64,000 nucleotides of DNA, from positions 1-64,000 of the forward strand of contig CACGAG010000008.1 in the NCBI GenBank assembly GCA_902571005.1, in the 5' to 3' direction. Under the pieces are notes generated by a model that was not told the origin of the DNA, made no database searches, and saw nothing but the letters and a program-made list of their open reading frames with translations. This stretch comes from an uncultured Pelagibacteraceae bacterium (GTDB taxonomy: Bacteria > Pseudomonadota > Alphaproteobacteria > Pelagibacterales > AG-422-B15). Made by a program: the position numbers and the translations under genes. Positions 30,526 to 43,326 of the stretch are shown here, piece after piece; the first letter of the stretch is position 1; every line of letters starts with the position of its first letter.

Positions 30526-30891
30526 ATGGACATAGCGATAGCTGATTATTTGCCAATACTAATTTTTATGTTTGTTGCGTTAGCGATTAGCTGTCTATTT
30601 GTTTTGGCAAATTTCTTAGTTGCAGTAAATAACCCCGATCCTGAAAAGAATTCTGCCTATGAGTGCGGATTTGAACAGTTTGGAGACTCTAGAATGAAGT
30701 TTGATGTTCGTTTCTATTTAGTCACATTACTTTTTATTATTTTTGACCTAGAAGTCGCGTTCCTATTTCCTTGGGCCGTTACATTTGGAACCTTGGGCTT
30801 ATTTGGTTTTGTTTCAATGATGGTTTTTCTAGCTATTCTAACAATTGGTTTCATATACGAGTGGAAAAAAGGAGCATTGGAGTGGCAATAA
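30526..30891 (+). CDS. nuoA: NADH-quinone oxidoreductase subunit A
   Basis: [49 protein letters not shown]. Confidence 0.97.
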   Translation: MDIAIADYLPILIFMFVALAISCLFVLANFLVAVNNPDPEKNSAYECGFEQFGDSRMKFDVRFYLVTLLFIIFDLEVAFLFPWAVTFGTLGLFGFVSMMVFLAILTIGFIYEWKKGALEWQ

Positions 30892-31403
30892 ATACAAATA
30901 TTGAAGAGACAAGTCCAGAACTAGAAAGACTAAAGAAGTTGTATGCTGATAAAGGTTTTGTTGTCACCAGTATCAATAACCTTATTAACTGGGCTCGAAC
31001 AGGCTCTCTGCATTGGATGACATTTGGATTAGCTTGTTGTGCTGTCGAAATGATGCATGTTGGAACACCGCGCTACGACGTTGAGCGTTTTGGTGCGGCT
31101 CCGAGAGCATCACCAAGACATGCAGACGTTCTTATAGTGGCAGGTACATTGACAAATAAAATGGCAGCGGCATTAAGAAAAGCTTACGATCAGATGCCAG
31201 AACCTCGATATGTAATTTCCATGGGAAGTTGTGCGAATGGTGGAGGGTATTATCACTACTCATATTCTGTTGTTAGAGGTTGCGATCGAATAATACCTGT
31301 TGATGTTTACGTGCCAGGGTGCCCACCAACAGCAGAAGGCCTGCTTTATGGATTATTGCAGTTACAGAAAAAAATAAGAAGAGAAGGCAACATCAAAAGA
31401 TAA
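30882..31403 (+). CDS. nuoB: NADH-quinone oxidoreductase subunit B (GTG start, internal to the listed ORF 30771..31403)
   Basis: [76 protein letters not shown] start overlaps nuoA by 10 bp. Confidence 0.93.
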   Translation: MAINTNIEETSPELERLKKLYADKGFVVTSINNLINWARTGSLHWMTFGLACCAVEMMHVGTPRYDVERFGAAPRASPRHADVLIVAGTLTNKMAAALRKAYDQMPEPRYVISMGSCANGGGYYHYSYSVVRGCDRIIPVDVYVPGCPPTAEGLLYGLLQLQKKIRREGNIKR

Positions 31404-31996
31404 TGAGCGAGCAAATTGAGATGGCAAAAGCTGCCATTGAAAAAAACTGTAGACTGAACGATATAGATGTAAACTTAGGGCAGTTACAACTATCGGTTGA
31501 CCCAGCAAATCTAATACAGGTTATCGATTTTGTTAAGAATGATCCAAGCTGTGAATTTAAACAAATTACAGACATTGCTGGGGTGGATTTTCCGGAAAAT
31601 GAAAAAAGATTTGAAGTTATTTATCATTTTTTGAGTTTTGGGTTCAATTTAAGGTTAAGAGTAAAAACTCAGATAAGTGAAGCGGAGTCTTTGCCTAGCA
31701 TAACATCAATCTTTCCTGCAGCTAATTGGTTTGAGAGAGAAGCATTTGACATGTATGGAATAACTTTCACGGATCATCCAGATTTAAGAAGAATTTTAAC
31801 TGATTACGGTTTTGAGGGATATCCTCTACGTAAAGATTTTCCATTAACAGGTAATGTCGAAATCAGATATGACGAAATTGATAAAAAAATAGTTCACGAG
31901 CCTGTTAAGCTTCAACAAGATTTTAGAAATTTTGACATTCAAAGTCCCTGGGAAGGAACAAAGTATTTAGATAAGGAATCAAAAAAAAGTGAGTAA
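31403..31996 (+). CDS. nuoC: NADH-quinone oxidoreductase subunit C (start refined to ATG at 31403)
   Basis: [49 protein letters not shown] overlap with nuoB. Confidence 0.94.
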   Translation: MSEQIEMAKAAIEKNCRLNDIDVNLGQLQLSVDPANLIQVIDFVKNDPSCEFKQITDIAGVDFPENEKRFEVIYHFLSFGFNLRLRVKTQISEAESLPSITSIFPAANWFEREAFDMYGITFTDHPDLRRILTDYGFEGYPLRKDFPLTGNVEIRYDEIDKKIVHEPVKLQQDFRNFDIQSPWEGTKYLDKESKKSE

Positions 31997-33161
31997 TAAT
32001 AAAACTGTAACTGTTAATTTTGGACCAGTACACCCTGCAGCACACGGAGTTTTAAGACTCATTCTTGATCTTGATGGAGAAATTGTAGAAAGGGCTGACC
32101 CGCACATCGGGCTTTTACATAGAGGCACTGAAAAATTAATCGAACACAAAACTTATCTTCAAGCTATACCATATTTTGACAGACTGGATTATGTCGCGCC
32201 TATGAACCAGGAGCATGCCTTTGCATTAGCAATAGAAAAATTGCTTAATGTAGAAGTACCGTTGAGAGGACAATATATTAGGGTCCTATTTGCTGAAATT
32301 GGACGTCTCTTAAGCCACCTACTAAATGTTACCACTACAGCAATGGATGTGGGAGCCATGACACCAATCACATGGGGTTTTGACGAAAGAGAAAAGCTAT
32401 TAGATTTTTACGAAGAAGTATCTGGATCTAGATTTCATGCAGCTTATTTTCGGGCAGGTGGTGTTCATCAAGATTTACCAGATGGATTAACTGATAAGAT
32501 ATTTAATTTTTGTAATAATTTTCCAAAAGCGATTGATGATATTGAAAGCATGTTGACTGAAAATAGAATATTTAAACAACGAAATGTAAATATTGGTAAA
32601 GTATCAAAGGAAGATGCCGTTGATCGTGGCTTTAGTGGATTCATATTAAGAGCATGCGGTGTACCATGGGATTTAAGAAAGTCCCAACCGTATGATTGTT
32701 ATGATAAACTTGAATTCAAAGTTCCAGTTGGTCAAAACGGTGATTGTTATGACCGTTATCTATGTCAGATTGAAGAAATGAGAGAAAGTACAAAAATCAT
32801 GCTTCAATGTCTTGATCAGATGCCTAAAGGAGAAGTCATCAATAGAGATTCCAAAATTGCAGCGCCCAAAAGGGAAGATATGAAACAATCAATGGAAGCC
32901 ATAATTCACCATTTCAAATTTTTCACTGAAGGCTTTCACGTACCTGAAGGAGAAATCTATTCAGCCGTTGAAGCTCCTAAAGGTGAATTTGGGGTATATT
33001 TAATTTCCGATGGAACCAGCAGACCTTATAGATGTAAAATTAGAGCCCCTGGATTTGCTCACTTGCAAGCATTTGATTTGCTTTCAAAAGGCCATCTTCT
33101 AGCAGATGTCCCCGCGATTCTTGGTTCAATTGCAATAGTTTTTGGTGAGGTTGATAGATGA
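31989..33161 (+). CDS. nuoD: NADH-quinone oxidoreductase subunit D
   Basis: [39 protein letters not shown] start. Confidence 0.97.
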   Translation: MSNNKTVTVNFGPVHPAAHGVLRLILDLDGEIVERADPHIGLLHRGTEKLIEHKTYLQAIPYFDRLDYVAPMNQEHAFALAIEKLLNVEVPLRGQYIRVLFAEIGRLLSHLLNVTTTAMDVGAMTPITWGFDEREKLLDFYEEVSGSRFHAAYFRAGGVHQDLPDGLTDKIFNFCNNFPKAIDDIESMLTENRIFKQRNVNIGKVSKEDAVDRGFSGFILRACGVPWDLRKSQPYDCYDKLEFKVPVGQNGDCYDRYLCQIEEMRESTKIMLQCLDQMPKGEVINRDSKIAAPKREDMKQSMEAIIHHFKFFTEGFHVPEGEIYSAVEAPKGEFGVYLISDGTSRPYRCKIRAPGFAHLQAFDLLSKGHLLADVPAILGSIAIVFGEVDR

Positions 33162-33715
33162 GCAATCAAAAAAATACCTTTATGTTTAATAAGGAAAATG
33201 AAATTAGGGCAAAAGAAATTCTTCTAAAATATCCAACTGATAGAAGGCAAAGTGCAATCATGCCTTTGCTTGATTTAGCGCAAAGACAAAATGAAAACTG
33301 GTTGAGCAGGGATATAGTTGAGTATGTAGCGGATTACTTAGAAATGCCTTTTATCAAGGCTTGGGAAGTAGTTACATTTTATTCAATGTATTACACAAAA
33401 TACAATGGAAAATATTTAGTACAAGTTTGTGGAACAACACCTTGTTGGTTAAGAGGTTCAGATCAAGTTATAAAAGCGTGTAAAGAAGTTATTTCACCAG
33501 AGCCAAACACAGTCTCAAGTGATGGTTTATTTTCATGGATGCAAGTTGAGTGTCTTGGTGCTTGTGTGAATGCTCCACTTGTTCAAATCAATGACGATTA
33601 TTATGAAGATTTGACTTACGATACAACGAAAAACGTTTTGCAATCTCTTATAGATGGATCGCCACTGAGTATAGGTTCACAAAGTGGCCGTAAAAGTTCA
33701 AAGGCAGTGTCTTAA
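33158..33715 (+). CDS. nuoE: NADH-quinone oxidoreductase subunit E
   Basis: [37 protein letters not shown] (2Fe-2S thioredoxin-like). Confidence 0.97.
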   Translation: MSNQKNTFMFNKENEIRAKEILLKYPTDRRQSAIMPLLDLAQRQNENWLSRDIVEYVADYLEMPFIKAWEVVTFYSMYYTKYNGKYLVQVCGTTPCWLRGSDQVIKACKEVISPEPNTVSSDGLFSWMQVECLGACVNAPLVQINDDYYEDLTYDTTKNVLQSLIDGSPLSIGSQSGRKSSKAVS

Positions 33716-34983
33716 TGTTAAAAGAAAAAGATAAAATATTTACTAATTTATTTGGCGATGAGCCTTTTCATTTAAAAAATGCACAGGCAAGGGGTGATTG
33801 GGATAATACAAAAGAACTTATTAAAAAAGGAAGAGAATGGATAATTGATGAGATGAAAAAATCTGAGCTAAGGGGAAGAGGAGGTGCAGGTTTCCCTACC
33901 GGATTAAAATGGTCATTTATGCCTAAAGATTCAAAGCTTATTAATTACCTTGTTGTTAATGCAGATGAGTCTGAACCAGGCACTTGCAAAGATAGAGATA
34001 TGATCCGAAATGAGCCTCATAAGCTTATTGAAGGATGCTTGTTAGCATCTTTTGCTATGAATGCTCATACTTGTTACATTTATATTCGCGGTGAATATTT
34101 TAATGAAGCTGTTGTTCTTCAAAAAGCGATTGACGAAGCATACGACGCTGGGTTAATTGGGAAAAATGCTGCTAAGTCGGGTTGGGATTTCGATATATTC
34201 TTACATCGAGGCGCAGGAGCATACATATGTGGAGAGGAGACAGCTCTACTTGAAAGCTTGGAAGGAAAAAAGGGCCAACCAAGACTCAAACCTCCTTTTC
34301 CAGCTAATAAAGGTTTATACGGATCTCCAACTACTGTAAATAATGTTGAAACCATAGCTGTTGTTCCAACAATTTTAAGAAGAGGTGGAGAATGGTTTTC
34401 ATCTTTTGGTCGACCAAAAAATACAGGTACAAAAGTTTTTTGTATTTCTGGTCATGTTAACAATCCTTGCAATATAGAGGAAGAAATGAGCATTCCTCTT
34501 AGGGAGCTTATAGAAAAGCATGCTGGAGGTGTAACTGGTGGATGGGATAATCTTAAAGCTGTAATTCCTGGGGGCTCATCTGTTCCACTTATACCAAAAT
34601 CAACTTGCGATACTGTCCTGATGGATTTCGATTCACTGTCTGCAGTTAAAAGCGGGTTAGGCACAGCCGCTGTAATCGTAATGGATAAAAGCACTGACCT
34701 CGTCAAAGCTATCTCTAAGCTATCTCACTTTTATAAACACGAAAGTTGCGGTCAATGCACGCCTTGCAGAGAAGGAACAGGGTGGATGTGGAGAATGATG
34801 GAGAAGATTGGAAACGGTCATGCAAGCTCAAATGATATCGATAAGTTACTTGATGTGACAAAGCAAATCGAAGGCCATACAATTTGCGCACTTGGTGATG
34901 CGGCGGCATGGCCAATTCAAGGATTGTTTAGGCATTTTAGAGATGAAATAGAAGAGCAACTTAAAAAGACTAAGGCTGCATAA
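33715..34983 (+). CDS. nuoF: NADH-quinone oxidoreductase subunit F
   Basis: [50 protein letters not shown]. Confidence 0.98.
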   Translation: MLKEKDKIFTNLFGDEPFHLKNAQARGDWDNTKELIKKGREWIIDEMKKSELRGRGGAGFPTGLKWSFMPKDSKLINYLVVNADESEPGTCKDRDMIRNEPHKLIEGCLLASFAMNAHTCYIYIRGEYFNEAVVLQKAIDEAYDAGLIGKNAAKSGWDFDIFLHRGAGAYICGEETALLESLEGKKGQPRLKPPFPANKGLYGSPTTVNNVETIAVVPTILRRGGEWFSSFGRPKNTGTKVFCISGHVNNPCNIEEEMSIPLRELIEKHAGGVTGGWDNLKAVIPGGSSVPLIPKSTCDTVLMDFDSLSAVKSGLGTAAVIVMDKSTDLVKAISKLSHFYKHESCGQCTPCREGTGWMWRMMEKIGNGHASSNDIDKLLDVTKQIEGHTICALGDAAAWPIQGLFRHFRDEIEEQLKKTKAA

Positions 34984-37493
34984 TGGCAAAAGTAAAAATA
35001 AATGGGTCCGAGATTGAAGTATCTGATGGCATGACGATACTGCAGGCATGTGAAGAGGCAGGAATTGAAATACCAAGATTTTGCTACCATGATCGTCTTT
35101 CAATTGCAGGTAATTGCAGAATGTGTCTTGTTGATGTGGAAGGTTCACCTAAACCAGTAGCTTCGTGCGCGATGCCAATCAACGAAGGCATGTCAATTCA
35201 TACAAATACTCAGTCTGTAAAAAAAGCGAGAGAAGGTGTAATGGAGTTTTTGCTAATTAATCACCCACTAGATTGCCCAGTTTGTGATCAAGGCGGTGAG
35301 TGCGATCTACAAGATCAAACTATTGCTTTTGGTCCTGAAAATTCAAGGTTCGAAGAGAATAAAAGGGCAGTTGAAGAAAAGCATATGGGCCCATTGATTA
35401 AAACTTATATGACTCGATGTATTCACTGCACAAGGTGTATCCGATTTGCAGATGAAGTAGCGGGAGTAAATCAATTAGGCGCAGTAAATCGCGGAGAAAA
35501 TATGGAAATAACAACTTATTTAGAAAAGACATTAGATTCCGAGCTATCGGCTAATATCGTTGATTTATGTCCGGTAGGTGCACTTACATCGAAACCATAT
35601 CAATTTGAAGCCAGACCTTGGGAATTAAAGAAGACAGAGACCATTGATGTTTTGGATGCGGTAGGGTCGAATATTAGAGTTGATACTTACGGGTGGAAAG
35701 TGAAAAGAGTACTACCTGTGCTTAATGAAGATATTAATGAAGAGTGGATATCAGATAAAACAAGGTATGCATGTGATGGACTTTTAAATCAACGTCTAGA
35801 CACACCCTACATAAAAAAGAATAACAAATTAGAGCAAGTTTCATGGGAAGAAACTTTTTCTCAATTAAAAAAACTTTTTATGGACTCAGATCCTGACGAA
35901 ATTGCGTTTTTAGTAGGTGATTTTATTGATTTAGAAACAAGCTACTTAATAAAAAAATTATCGGAAGATCTAAGCATCAAGGCAGTTGATGGAAGACAGG
36001 AAGGATGTAAAGTTCCATTCAACCATAGATCTCAGTTCTTATTTAATTCTAAAATTAAAGGCATTGATGAAACAGATTGCATTTTAATGATTGGAACGAA
36101 CACTCGTGAAGAAGCTGCAATTATTAATACAAGAATAAGGAAAAGAGTTATTTCATCAAATATTCCAGTTGCACTGATTGGAAAAAATGTGGATCTTACA
36201 TATAAATACAATCACTTAGGTGATGATATAAATATCCTTATAGATCTTTTAAATGAAAAAAACTCGTTTTATAAAAAGTTAACAAATGCCTCAAAGCCAA
36301 TGATTATTATTGGCCAGTCCGTGTTAAATCGTGATGACTCATTGCAAATTTACTCACTGCTTGAAACATTTACAGATAAATTCAATCTCATTCAGGAAGA
36401 TTGGAATGGATTTAATGTATTACAGCTTGCCGCTGCAAGAGCAGGTATTCTTGAGATGGGTCTTATACAAAAAAATAAATCAGTCGATGATTTGGTCGCT
36501 GACGCTGAAAAAGGCAAATTCAAATTAGTGTTTTCATTTGGCGCTGATGAAATCAGTTATGAAAAATTTTCCAATTGCAAAATAGTTTATATGGGCACAC
36601 ATGGAGATAGAGGCGCAAACGCCGCTGATTTTATATTACCAGCAGCAGCATATACTGAAAAAGATGCAATTTTTATAAATACTGAAGGGAGAGTTCAATA
36701 CGCAAATAAAGCAAGTTTTCCTCCAGGTGAAGCCAGGGAAGATTGGAAAATTATTAATCAATTCAGTGAAGTCCTTGAGCTAAAATGGTCGTTTTTAGAA
36801 TTGTATGATGTAAGAGATGAAATGTTTGCCAAGTTTCCTCAACTTAAAGAGGACTTTAATGATCAAAACAATGGATTCGTTAAAATTATTGATAATAAAG
36901 GTAATGAAGAAATAGAAATCATTAATAAGGATACAAGATCAAGCCAAGAAAAAAAGAATGATACAATTAATGGTAACATTAAGAGCTTTGAAGAAAATTC
37001 GGCAAAAAAAATATTTAATACGGCTTGGACTGATCTAAATGATCGCCAGAGAGAGTATCTGAGAAAATATAATTATCCTGAGACATGGTCAGAATTTACA
37101 GAGCATTTTGGCTTTAAAGTTGTTAATGATATTAAGAAGAAAAATAACGTCGTGTTGCCATATGAGGAACAATACGCAAATAGTATCGGAAAAGTTTGGA
37201 ATGATCTCACTTATAATCAAAAGAAGTGGGCCTATACTAAAAGAAACAAAAATAATTTAATTGGATTAGCAGATGACGCAAATTTTTCACCTGATGGAAT
37301 TGTCGTTTTAAACGACAATCAGGAGGCGTACTATGCTCAACCAAAAGAAATTAAATTTAAAATTAAAAACTTAAGTTTCAGTATTGAAGACTTTTATATA
37401 AACGACTCAATTACAAGACATTCTAGTACGATGGCTGAATGCAGCAGAGCTAGAAGTGAAGTAAGGTTATCAGTAACGGAAAAGGCTTCATAA
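34983..37493 (+). CDS. nuoG: NADH-quinone oxidoreductase subunit G, with unusually long C-terminal region
   Basis: [57 protein letters not shown]-terminal [18 protein letters not shown]. Confidence 0.96.
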   Translation: MAKVKINGSEIEVSDGMTILQACEEAGIEIPRFCYHDRLSIAGNCRMCLVDVEGSPKPVASCAMPINEGMSIHTNTQSVKKAREGVMEFLLINHPLDCPVCDQGGECDLQDQTIAFGPENSRFEENKRAVEEKHMGPLIKTYMTRCIHCTRCIRFADEVAGVNQLGAVNRGENMEITTYLEKTLDSELSANIVDLCPVGALTSKPYQFEARPWELKKTETIDVLDAVGSNIRVDTYGWKVKRVLPVLNEDINEEWISDKTRYACDGLLNQRLDTPYIKKNNKLEQVSWEETFSQLKKLFMDSDPDEIAFLVGDFIDLETSYLIKKLSEDLSIKAVDGRQEGCKVPFNHRSQFLFNSKIKGIDETDCILMIGTNTREEAAIINTRIRKRVISSNIPVALIGKNVDLTYKYNHLGDDINILIDLLNEKNSFYKKLTNASKPMIIIGQSVLNRDDSLQIYSLLETFTDKFNLIQEDWNGFNVLQLAAARAGILEMGLIQKNKSVDDLVADAEKGKFKLVFSFGADEISYEKFSNCKIVYMGTHGDRGANAADFILPAAAYTEKDAIFINTEGRVQYANKASFPPGEAREDWKIINQFSEVLELKWSFLELYDVRDEMFAKFPQLKEDFNDQNNGFVKIIDNKGNEEIEIINKDTRSSQEKKNDTINGNIKSFEENSAKKIFNTAWTDLNDRQREYLRKYNYPETWSEFTEHFGFKVVNDIKKKNNVVLPYEEQYANSIGKVWNDLTYNQKKWAYTKRNKNNLIGLADDANFSPDGIVVLNDNQEAYYAQPKEIKFKIKNLSFSIEDFYINDSITRHSSTMAECSRARSEVRLSVTEKAS

Positions 37494-38506
37494 TGATTAA
37501 CTTAGCTCAAACGTACTTTATCGAAGTAATGACTATTATTCTTTATTGCCTACTTATTTTTGTTCCCTTACTTCTGGGTGTTGTAATGGCGTTATATGCA
37601 GATAGAAAAATATGGGCAGCAGTTCAAAAAAGAAGAGGTCCAAATGTAGTTGGCCCGTATGGTTTGTTCCAAGTTCCTGCCGATGGATTAAAGTTTATTT
37701 TTAAAGAAATTATTTTACCCGACGGCTCTGACAAAACAGTTTTCCTAATTGCTCCCATTATTACTCTTGCTTTATCAATTGCAGCCTGGGCGGTTGTACC
37801 AGTTCAGGCGGGTGTAGTTTTGGCTAATATAAATGTTGGAATCTTATACATTTTTGCAATTAGCTCTCTAGGAGTCTATGGAATTTTGATGGCAGGATGG
37901 TCTTCAAACAGTAAGTATCCTTTTTTTGGCGCACTTAGATCAGCGGCTCAAATGGTTTCTTATGAAGTTTCCATAGGTTTTGTAATAATAACTGTATTGT
38001 TATGTGTAGGCTCACTCAACTTGACTGAAATAGTAATGGCTCAAAAAACAATGTGGTTTTTCATACCTTTATTTCCAATGTTTATTGTTTTTTTTATATC
38101 CGCACTAGCAGAAACGAACAGACCCCCATTTGATCTTCCTGAAGCAGAGTCTGAGTTAGTAGCTGGATATCAAACAGAGTATTCAGGAATGCCATTCGTT
38201 TTGTTTATGTTTGGAGAATACATAAATATTTTATTAATGTGCGCAATGACTACTATCCTATTTCTTGGAGGGTGGTTGCCGCCAATTGATATTTATCCAT
38301 TAAATGCTGTTCCTGGATTTGTTTGGTTTTTATTGAAAGTAACCTTCGTTTTTTACTTATTTGCAATGGTTAAAGCATTTGTTCCAAGGTATCGATATGA
38401 CCAACTAATGCGACTTGGCTGGAAAGTTTTCTTGCCCTTATCACTGTTTGCAGTTGTAGCAACATCTACGATATTGTTCTTCTTTAATCTAGCTCCAGGA
38501 ATGTAA
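37493..38506 (+). CDS. nuoH: NADH-quinone oxidoreductase subunit H
   Basis: [47 protein letters not shown]. Confidence 0.98.
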   Translation: MINLAQTYFIEVMTIILYCLLIFVPLLLGVVMALYADRKIWAAVQKRRGPNVVGPYGLFQVPADGLKFIFKEIILPDGSDKTVFLIAPIITLALSIAAWAVVPVQAGVVLANINVGILYIFAISSLGVYGILMAGWSSNSKYPFFGALRSAAQMVSYEVSIGFVIITVLLCVGSLNLTEIVMAQKTMWFFIPLFPMFIVFFISALAETNRPPFDLPEAESELVAGYQTEYSGMPFVLFMFGEYINILLMCAMTTILFLGGWLPPIDIYPLNAVPGFVWFLLKVTFVFYLFAMVKAFVPRYRYDQLMRLGWKVFLPLSLFAVVATSTILFFFNLAPGM

Positions 38507-38991
38507 TGAAAATAATTAATTTTTTTAAATCGTTCCTTCTTCTAGATTTTTTAAAAGCTTTCTATTTAGCTCAAAAATATTTTTTTAGGAAAAAAGCAAC
38601 AATCAATTATCCTTTTGAAAAAGGCAAATTAAGTCCTCGATTTAGAGGTGAGCATGCTTTGAGAAGATATCCGAGTGGTGAGGAAAGGTGTATAGGATGT
38701 AAATTGTGTGAGGCTGTATGTCCAGCTCAAGCGATAACAATTGAAACTCAACCTCGCGATGATGGAACAAGAAGAACGCTTAGGTATGATATTGACATGG
38801 TTAAATGTATCTACTGCGGTTTATGTGAGGAGTCGTGTCCAGTTGATGCAATTGTACAGGGTCCAAATTTTGAATTTACAACTGAAACGAGAAAAGAACT
38901 TTATTATACGAAAGAAAAATTGCTTGAAAACGGTGATAGGTGGGAAACAGTTATCGCTGAGAACTTAGAAGCCGATGCAAAATATAGATAA
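38506..38991 (+). CDS. nuoI: NADH-quinone oxidoreductase subunit I
   Basis: Two 4Fe-4S motifs: [12 protein letters not shown] and [12 protein letters not shown]. Confidence 0.98.
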   Translation: MKIINFFKSFLLLDFLKAFYLAQKYFFRKKATINYPFEKGKLSPRFRGEHALRRYPSGEERCIGCKLCEAVCPAQAITIETQPRDDGTRRTLRYDIDMVKCIYCGLCEESCPVDAIVQGPNFEFTTETRKELYYTKEKLLENGDRWETVIAENLEADAKYR

Positions 38992-39606
38992 ATGACAGCT
39001 CAATTATTAACATTCTATTTATTTTCAGGGGTTATTTTAATTTCTTCATTGATGGTTATTTCAACTAAAAACCCAGTCCATTCAGTGCTGTTCCTAATTC
39101 TTTCATTTTTGAATGCCGCCGGCCTATTCGTTATTCTTCACGCCGAATTTTTGGCAATGATACTCATAATTGTTTATGTTGGTGCTGTTGCAGTACTTTT
39201 TTTATTTGTTGTAATGATGTTAGATTTTAAAACATCAATCAATAAGGATAATATTTTACAATATATTCCGATAGGAATTTTGATTGGTGTAGTTTTTATT
39301 GCAGAGTTAATAATTGTATTAATCAATACAAAGTTTGACTTGTCTAATATTCAAGTGTTACCAAATCCTCTTTCAGATTTTACTGGCAAGTCTAATACGG
39401 AAGCAATTGGCTCAGTTTTGTACACAGACTACATTCTATATTTCCAACTTTCAGGTGTAATTCTGTTAGTTGCAATGATTGGTTCTATTGTATTAACTCT
39501 CCGCGAAAGAGAAGGCGTAAAGAGGCAAGTTGTTTCAGAGCAACTACAACGACAGGGCAAAATTGATTTAGTAGATGTAAAATCAGGAAAAGGTGTTGAT
39601 GTTTAA
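38992..39606 (+). CDS. nuoJ: NADH-quinone oxidoreductase subunit J
   Basis: [51 protein letters not shown]. Confidence 0.97.
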   Translation: MTAQLLTFYLFSGVILISSLMVISTKNPVHSVLFLILSFLNAAGLFVILHAEFLAMILIIVYVGAVAVLFLFVVMMLDFKTSINKDNILQYIPIGILIGVVFIAELIIVLINTKFDLSNIQVLPNPLSDFTGKSNTEAIGSVLYTDYILYFQLSGVILLVAMIGSIVLTLREREGVKRQVVSEQLQRQGKIDLVDVKSGKGVDV

Positions 39607-39911
39607 TGATTGAATTAAATCAATTTTTAATTTTATCTGCTCTATTGTTTGCAATTGGCGTTATTGGTATTTTTTTAAACCGAAAAAATGTGATTATCAT
39701 TTTAATGTCAATTGAAATCATTTTGCTCTCTGTAAATTTAAATCTTATCGCTTTTTCATATTTTTTAAATGATCTAACTGGACAAATATTCTCTCTTTTT
39801 GTACTTACTGTCGCTGCCGCTGAAGCTGCAATCGGACTTGCCATACTTGTAATTTATAATAGGAACGCTGGCAGTATAGAGATTGAGAAAATTAACGCCT
39901 TAAAGGGGTAA
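39606..39911 (+). CDS. nuoK: NADH-quinone oxidoreductase subunit K
   Basis: [51 protein letters not shown]. Confidence 0.97.
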   Translation: MIELNQFLILSALLFAIGVIGIFLNRKNVIIILMSIEIILLSVNLNLIAFSYFLNDLTGQIFSLFVLTVAAAEAAIGLAILVIYNRNAGSIEIEKINALKG

Positions 39912-39917
39912 TGTTGA

Positions 39918-41840
39918 ATGGCGCATAGTATAATTTTATTACCCTTGATCGGGTTCTTGATTTCTTGTTCATTATCATTTTTTAAATCTAATAAATTTAT
40001 TGACCGAGCAGCAGAGATTATCACTTCATTATTTATTACTATTGCAGCAATATTTTCGTTTTATATTTTTATTGATAATATTGGGGACCCATCGGTAGTA
40101 TCAATCAAACTATTTAACTGGATATCCTCTGGTTCATTCAATGCCGATTGGTCAATTTATCTAGATACAGCTACAAGAGTAATGCTTGTAGTAATTACAA
40201 GCGTATCAGCGTTAGTTCATATTTATTCAATTGGTTATATGTCTCATGATGATAGCAAGCCTCGTTTTATGGGATACTTATCATTATTCACATTTGCTAT
40301 GATGATGCTTGTTACAGCAGATAATTTTTTGCAACTTTTCTTTGGCTGGGAGGGTGTTGGACTTGCCTCTTATTTATTAATTGGGTTTTGGTATAAAAAA
40401 CCAACTGCAAATGCCGCTGCAATTAAAGCATTTATAGTAAATCGCATAGGTGATTTTGGATTAGCTTTAGGTATTTTTACAATATTTATTGTTTTTGGCA
40501 GCATCGAATACCAGACAGTATTTAGTAATGTCTCATCTTTTAAGAACGTAAATTTTAATTTTTTAGGTATTGAACTACATGCTTTGACTTTAATTTGCAT
40601 TTTCTTATTTATTGGCGCTATGGGCAAGTCAGCTCAATTGTTTCTTCATACATGGCTTCCAGATGCAATGGAAGGCCCAACACCAGTATCTGCATTAATA
40701 CATGCAGCAACAATGGTTACAGCTGGAGTATTTCTAGTTGTACGATGTTCACCTTTATTTGATTTGGCTCCTGTTGCTCTGGACTTTGTAGTTTTGATTG
40801 GTGCAAGCACTGCATTCTTTGCTGCTACCGTTGGGCTTGTTCAAAATGATATTAAGCGTGTTATTGCATATTCAACTTGTAGCCAATTAGGCTACATGTT
40901 TGTTGCAGCTGGACTTGGAGCTTACGGTGCAGCTATGTTCCATTTATTTACACATGCATTTTTTAAAGCACTTCTATTTTTAGGAGCTGGATCAGTTATT
41001 CATGCCGTTCATGAAGAACAGGATATAAGGAAAATGGGAGGTATAAGTAATTATGTTCCAATAACTCAATTAATGATGATAATTGGAACAATTTCACTCA
41101 TGGGTTTTCCATTCACATCTGGCTATTACTCAAAAGATGCAATCATAGAAACAGCTTATTTATCCAATTCCAATTTCGCAGACTATGCGTATATCTTACT
41201 TACTGTTGGTGTTGTGATGACATCTTTCTATTCATGGAGGCTTATGTTTCTTGTTTTCAATGGAAAAACAAGAATGGCTGAAGAAGACCTTAGTAAAGTT
41301 CATGAGTCTTCCTCAGTAATGTTAATTCCTTTAATAATTTTAGCAATTGGAGCTTTGTTTTTTGGATTTTTATTCAAAAGCTATTTTATCGGTTATTACA
41401 GTGATGTATTTTGGAATGGCTCAATTGTCGTCCACCATGAAGATCACCATTCAATTCCTTTGTTAATATATTATTTGCCTGCAATTTTAGGCATAGTTGG
41501 ATTTATTATCGCTTGGTTCATGTATATTCGAAAATCAGATATGGCTAAGAATATAGCCGAGTTAAATAAGCCGCTTTACAATTTTCTATTAAATAAATGG
41601 TATTTCGACGAGTTGTATAATTCAATTTTTGTAAAACCAGCTATGGCAATTGGCCAGATTTTTTGGAAGTTTATTGATGGTTTAATTATTGATGGTTACG
41701 GACCTAACGGAATAGCTGCTTTAGTGAGTAGAATATCAATAAAAGCAAAGCAAGTTCAATCTGGATTTATTTACCATTATGCTTTTGCCATTTTAATTGG
41801 TCTTTCATTCATTATTACTTTCATAATTTTTAGGTTTTAA
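39918..41840 (+). CDS. nuoL: NADH-quinone oxidoreductase subunit L
   Basis: FFGWEGVGLASYLLIGFWYKK, LHTWLPDAMEGPTPVSALIHAATMVTAGVFLVVR. Confidence 0.98.
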   Translation: MAHSIILLPLIGFLISCSLSFFKSNKFIDRAAEIITSLFITIAAIFSFYIFIDNIGDPSVVSIKLFNWISSGSFNADWSIYLDTATRVMLVVITSVSALVHIYSIGYMSHDDSKPRFMGYLSLFTFAMMMLVTADNFLQLFFGWEGVGLASYLLIGFWYKKPTANAAAIKAFIVNRIGDFGLALGIFTIFIVFGSIEYQTVFSNVSSFKNVNFNFLGIELHALTLICIFLFIGAMGKSAQLFLHTWLPDAMEGPTPVSALIHAATMVTAGVFLVVRCSPLFDLAPVALDFVVLIGASTAFFAATVGLVQNDIKRVIAYSTCSQLGYMFVAAGLGAYGAAMFHLFTHAFFKALLFLGAGSVIHAVHEEQDIRKMGGISNYVPITQLMMIIGTISLMGFPFTSGYYSKDAIIETAYLSNSNFADYAYILLTVGVVMTSFYSWRLMFLVFNGKTRMAEEDLSKVHESSSVMLIPLIILAIGALFFGFLFKSYFIGYYSDVFWNGSIVVHHEDHHSIPLLIYYLPAILGIVGFIIAWFMYIRKSDMAKNIAELNKPLYNFLLNKWYFDELYNSIFVKPAMAIGQIFWKFIDGLIIDGYGPNGIAALVSRISIKAKQVQSGFIYHYAFAILIGLSFIITFIIFRF

Positions 41841-41843
41841 AAA

Positions 41844-43325
41844 ATGAGTGAAATTCCAATCTTAAGTATTTTAATCTTTATACCGGTCGTCGGTATTTTT
41901 TTTATGTTATTGATAAGAAATAATGATGACCAAAGCTCGCAAAATTTAAAACACACCGCCTTATGGATCGCGTTTTTAAATTTTATTATATCATTATCTT
42001 TACTATTTTCATTTGACTTAAATAACCCAGATTTTCAATTTGTAGAAAAATACGCATGGATAGAAAGTGGTATCAGTTATCATTTAGGTATAGATGGTGT
42101 TTCAATTTTATTTGTAATACTGACAACAATGCTTGTACCTATTTGCATACTTGCAAGCTATGAAAGCATTAAATTTTCTGTTAAAGAATATTTAATTTCA
42201 TTTTTAGCTTTAGAAACTTTTATGATTGGCGTTTTCTGCTCTCTTGATCTTGTCTTATTTTATTTATTTTTTGAAGGAGGTTTAATTCCAATGTTCTTAA
42301 TCATTGGGATATGGGGTGGAGAAAGAAGGGTTTATTCAACTTTCAAATTTTTTCTTTATACACTTGCTGGCTCAGTATTTATGCTACTTGCAATAATTTA
42401 CATTTTCATTTCTACAGGCACAACTGATGTTGAAACACTCTTGATGTATAATTTTACTACAAACGAACAATTAATATTGTGGATCGCATTTTTTACTTCA
42501 TTCATGGTCAAGATACCTATGTGGCCTTTTCACACTTGGCTACCAGATGCCCACGTAGAAGCACCAACAGCTGGGTCAGTTATACTTGCGGGCGTTCTAT
42601 TAAAAATGGCTGGGTATGGCTTTATAAGATTTTCTATTGGTATTTTTCCAGATGCATCAGAATTTTTTGCGCCATTTATATTTTCTCTTAGTGTCATAGC
42701 AATAATAGTTACTTCTCTAATTGCATTAGTGCAAGAGGATATGAAGAAACTAATTGCTTATTCATCAGTTGCTCATATGGGATTTGTAACATTAGGAATA
42801 TTTACATTTACCGTACAAGGAATAGAAGGTGGCATCATTCAAATGATAAGTCATGGCATTGTTTCTGCAGCATTATTTTTATGTGTTGGCGTGGTATATG
42901 ATCGTCTACATACAAGAGAAATCGCAAGATATGGAGGCCTAGTTAGTAAAATGCCTTTTTATTCATTTTCATTTATGATTTTTATATTAGCTAGCCTTGG
43001 CTTGCCTGGAACAAGTGGTTTTGTTGGCGAGTTTTTAGTACTTCTTTCTATATTTTCGATAAATACATATTTCGCGATATTTGCGACTACAGGTGTCGTA
43101 TTGGCAGCCACATATTCATTATGGCTTTATAGAAGAATAATATTTGGTGCTTTAATTAAAGATGATCTATCTGAAATGTTTGACTTAACAAGAAGAGAGA
43201 TAATTATTTTTCTTCCCTTAATTATCCTTACAATATTCATAGGCTTATATCCGAAACCAATCATAAATATAATTGAACCTTCAACAGAAAAAATTGTAAA
43301 TCAAATTAAAATGAAATTAGATTAA
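41844..43325 (+). CDS. nuoM: NADH-quinone oxidoreductase subunit M
   Basis: FYLFFEGGLIPMFLIIGIWGG, FHTWLPDAHVEAPTAGSVILAGVLLKMAGYG. Confidence 0.98.
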   Translation: MSEIPILSILIFIPVVGIFFMLLIRNNDDQSSQNLKHTALWIAFLNFIISLSLLFSFDLNNPDFQFVEKYAWIESGISYHLGIDGVSILFVILTTMLVPICILASYESIKFSVKEYLISFLALETFMIGVFCSLDLVLFYLFFEGGLIPMFLIIGIWGGERRVYSTFKFFLYTLAGSVFMLLAIIYIFISTGTTDVETLLMYNFTTNEQLILWIAFFTSFMVKIPMWPFHTWLPDAHVEAPTAGSVILAGVLLKMAGYGFIRFSIGIFPDASEFFAPFIFSLSVIAIIVTSLIALVQEDMKKLIAYSSVAHMGFVTLGIFTFTVQGIEGGIIQMISHGIVSAALFLCVGVVYDRLHTREIARYGGLVSKMPFYSFSFMIFILASLGLPGTSGFVGEFLVLLSIFSINTYFAIFATTGVVLAATYSLWLYRRIIFGALIKDDLSEMFDLTRREIIIFLPLIILTIFIGLYPKPIINIIEPSTEKIVNQIKMKLD

Positions 43326-43326
43326 A

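Noticed and set aside
30771-30881. N-terminal extension of the nuoB ORF in the track
   Set aside because: Overlaps nuoA coding; homology begins at the GTG at 30882, a few codons before SPELERLKK.
34846-35148. 100-aa minus-strand ORF across the nuoF/nuoG junction
   Set aside because: Antisense to conserved iron-sulfur subunits; no start context or recognisable domain.
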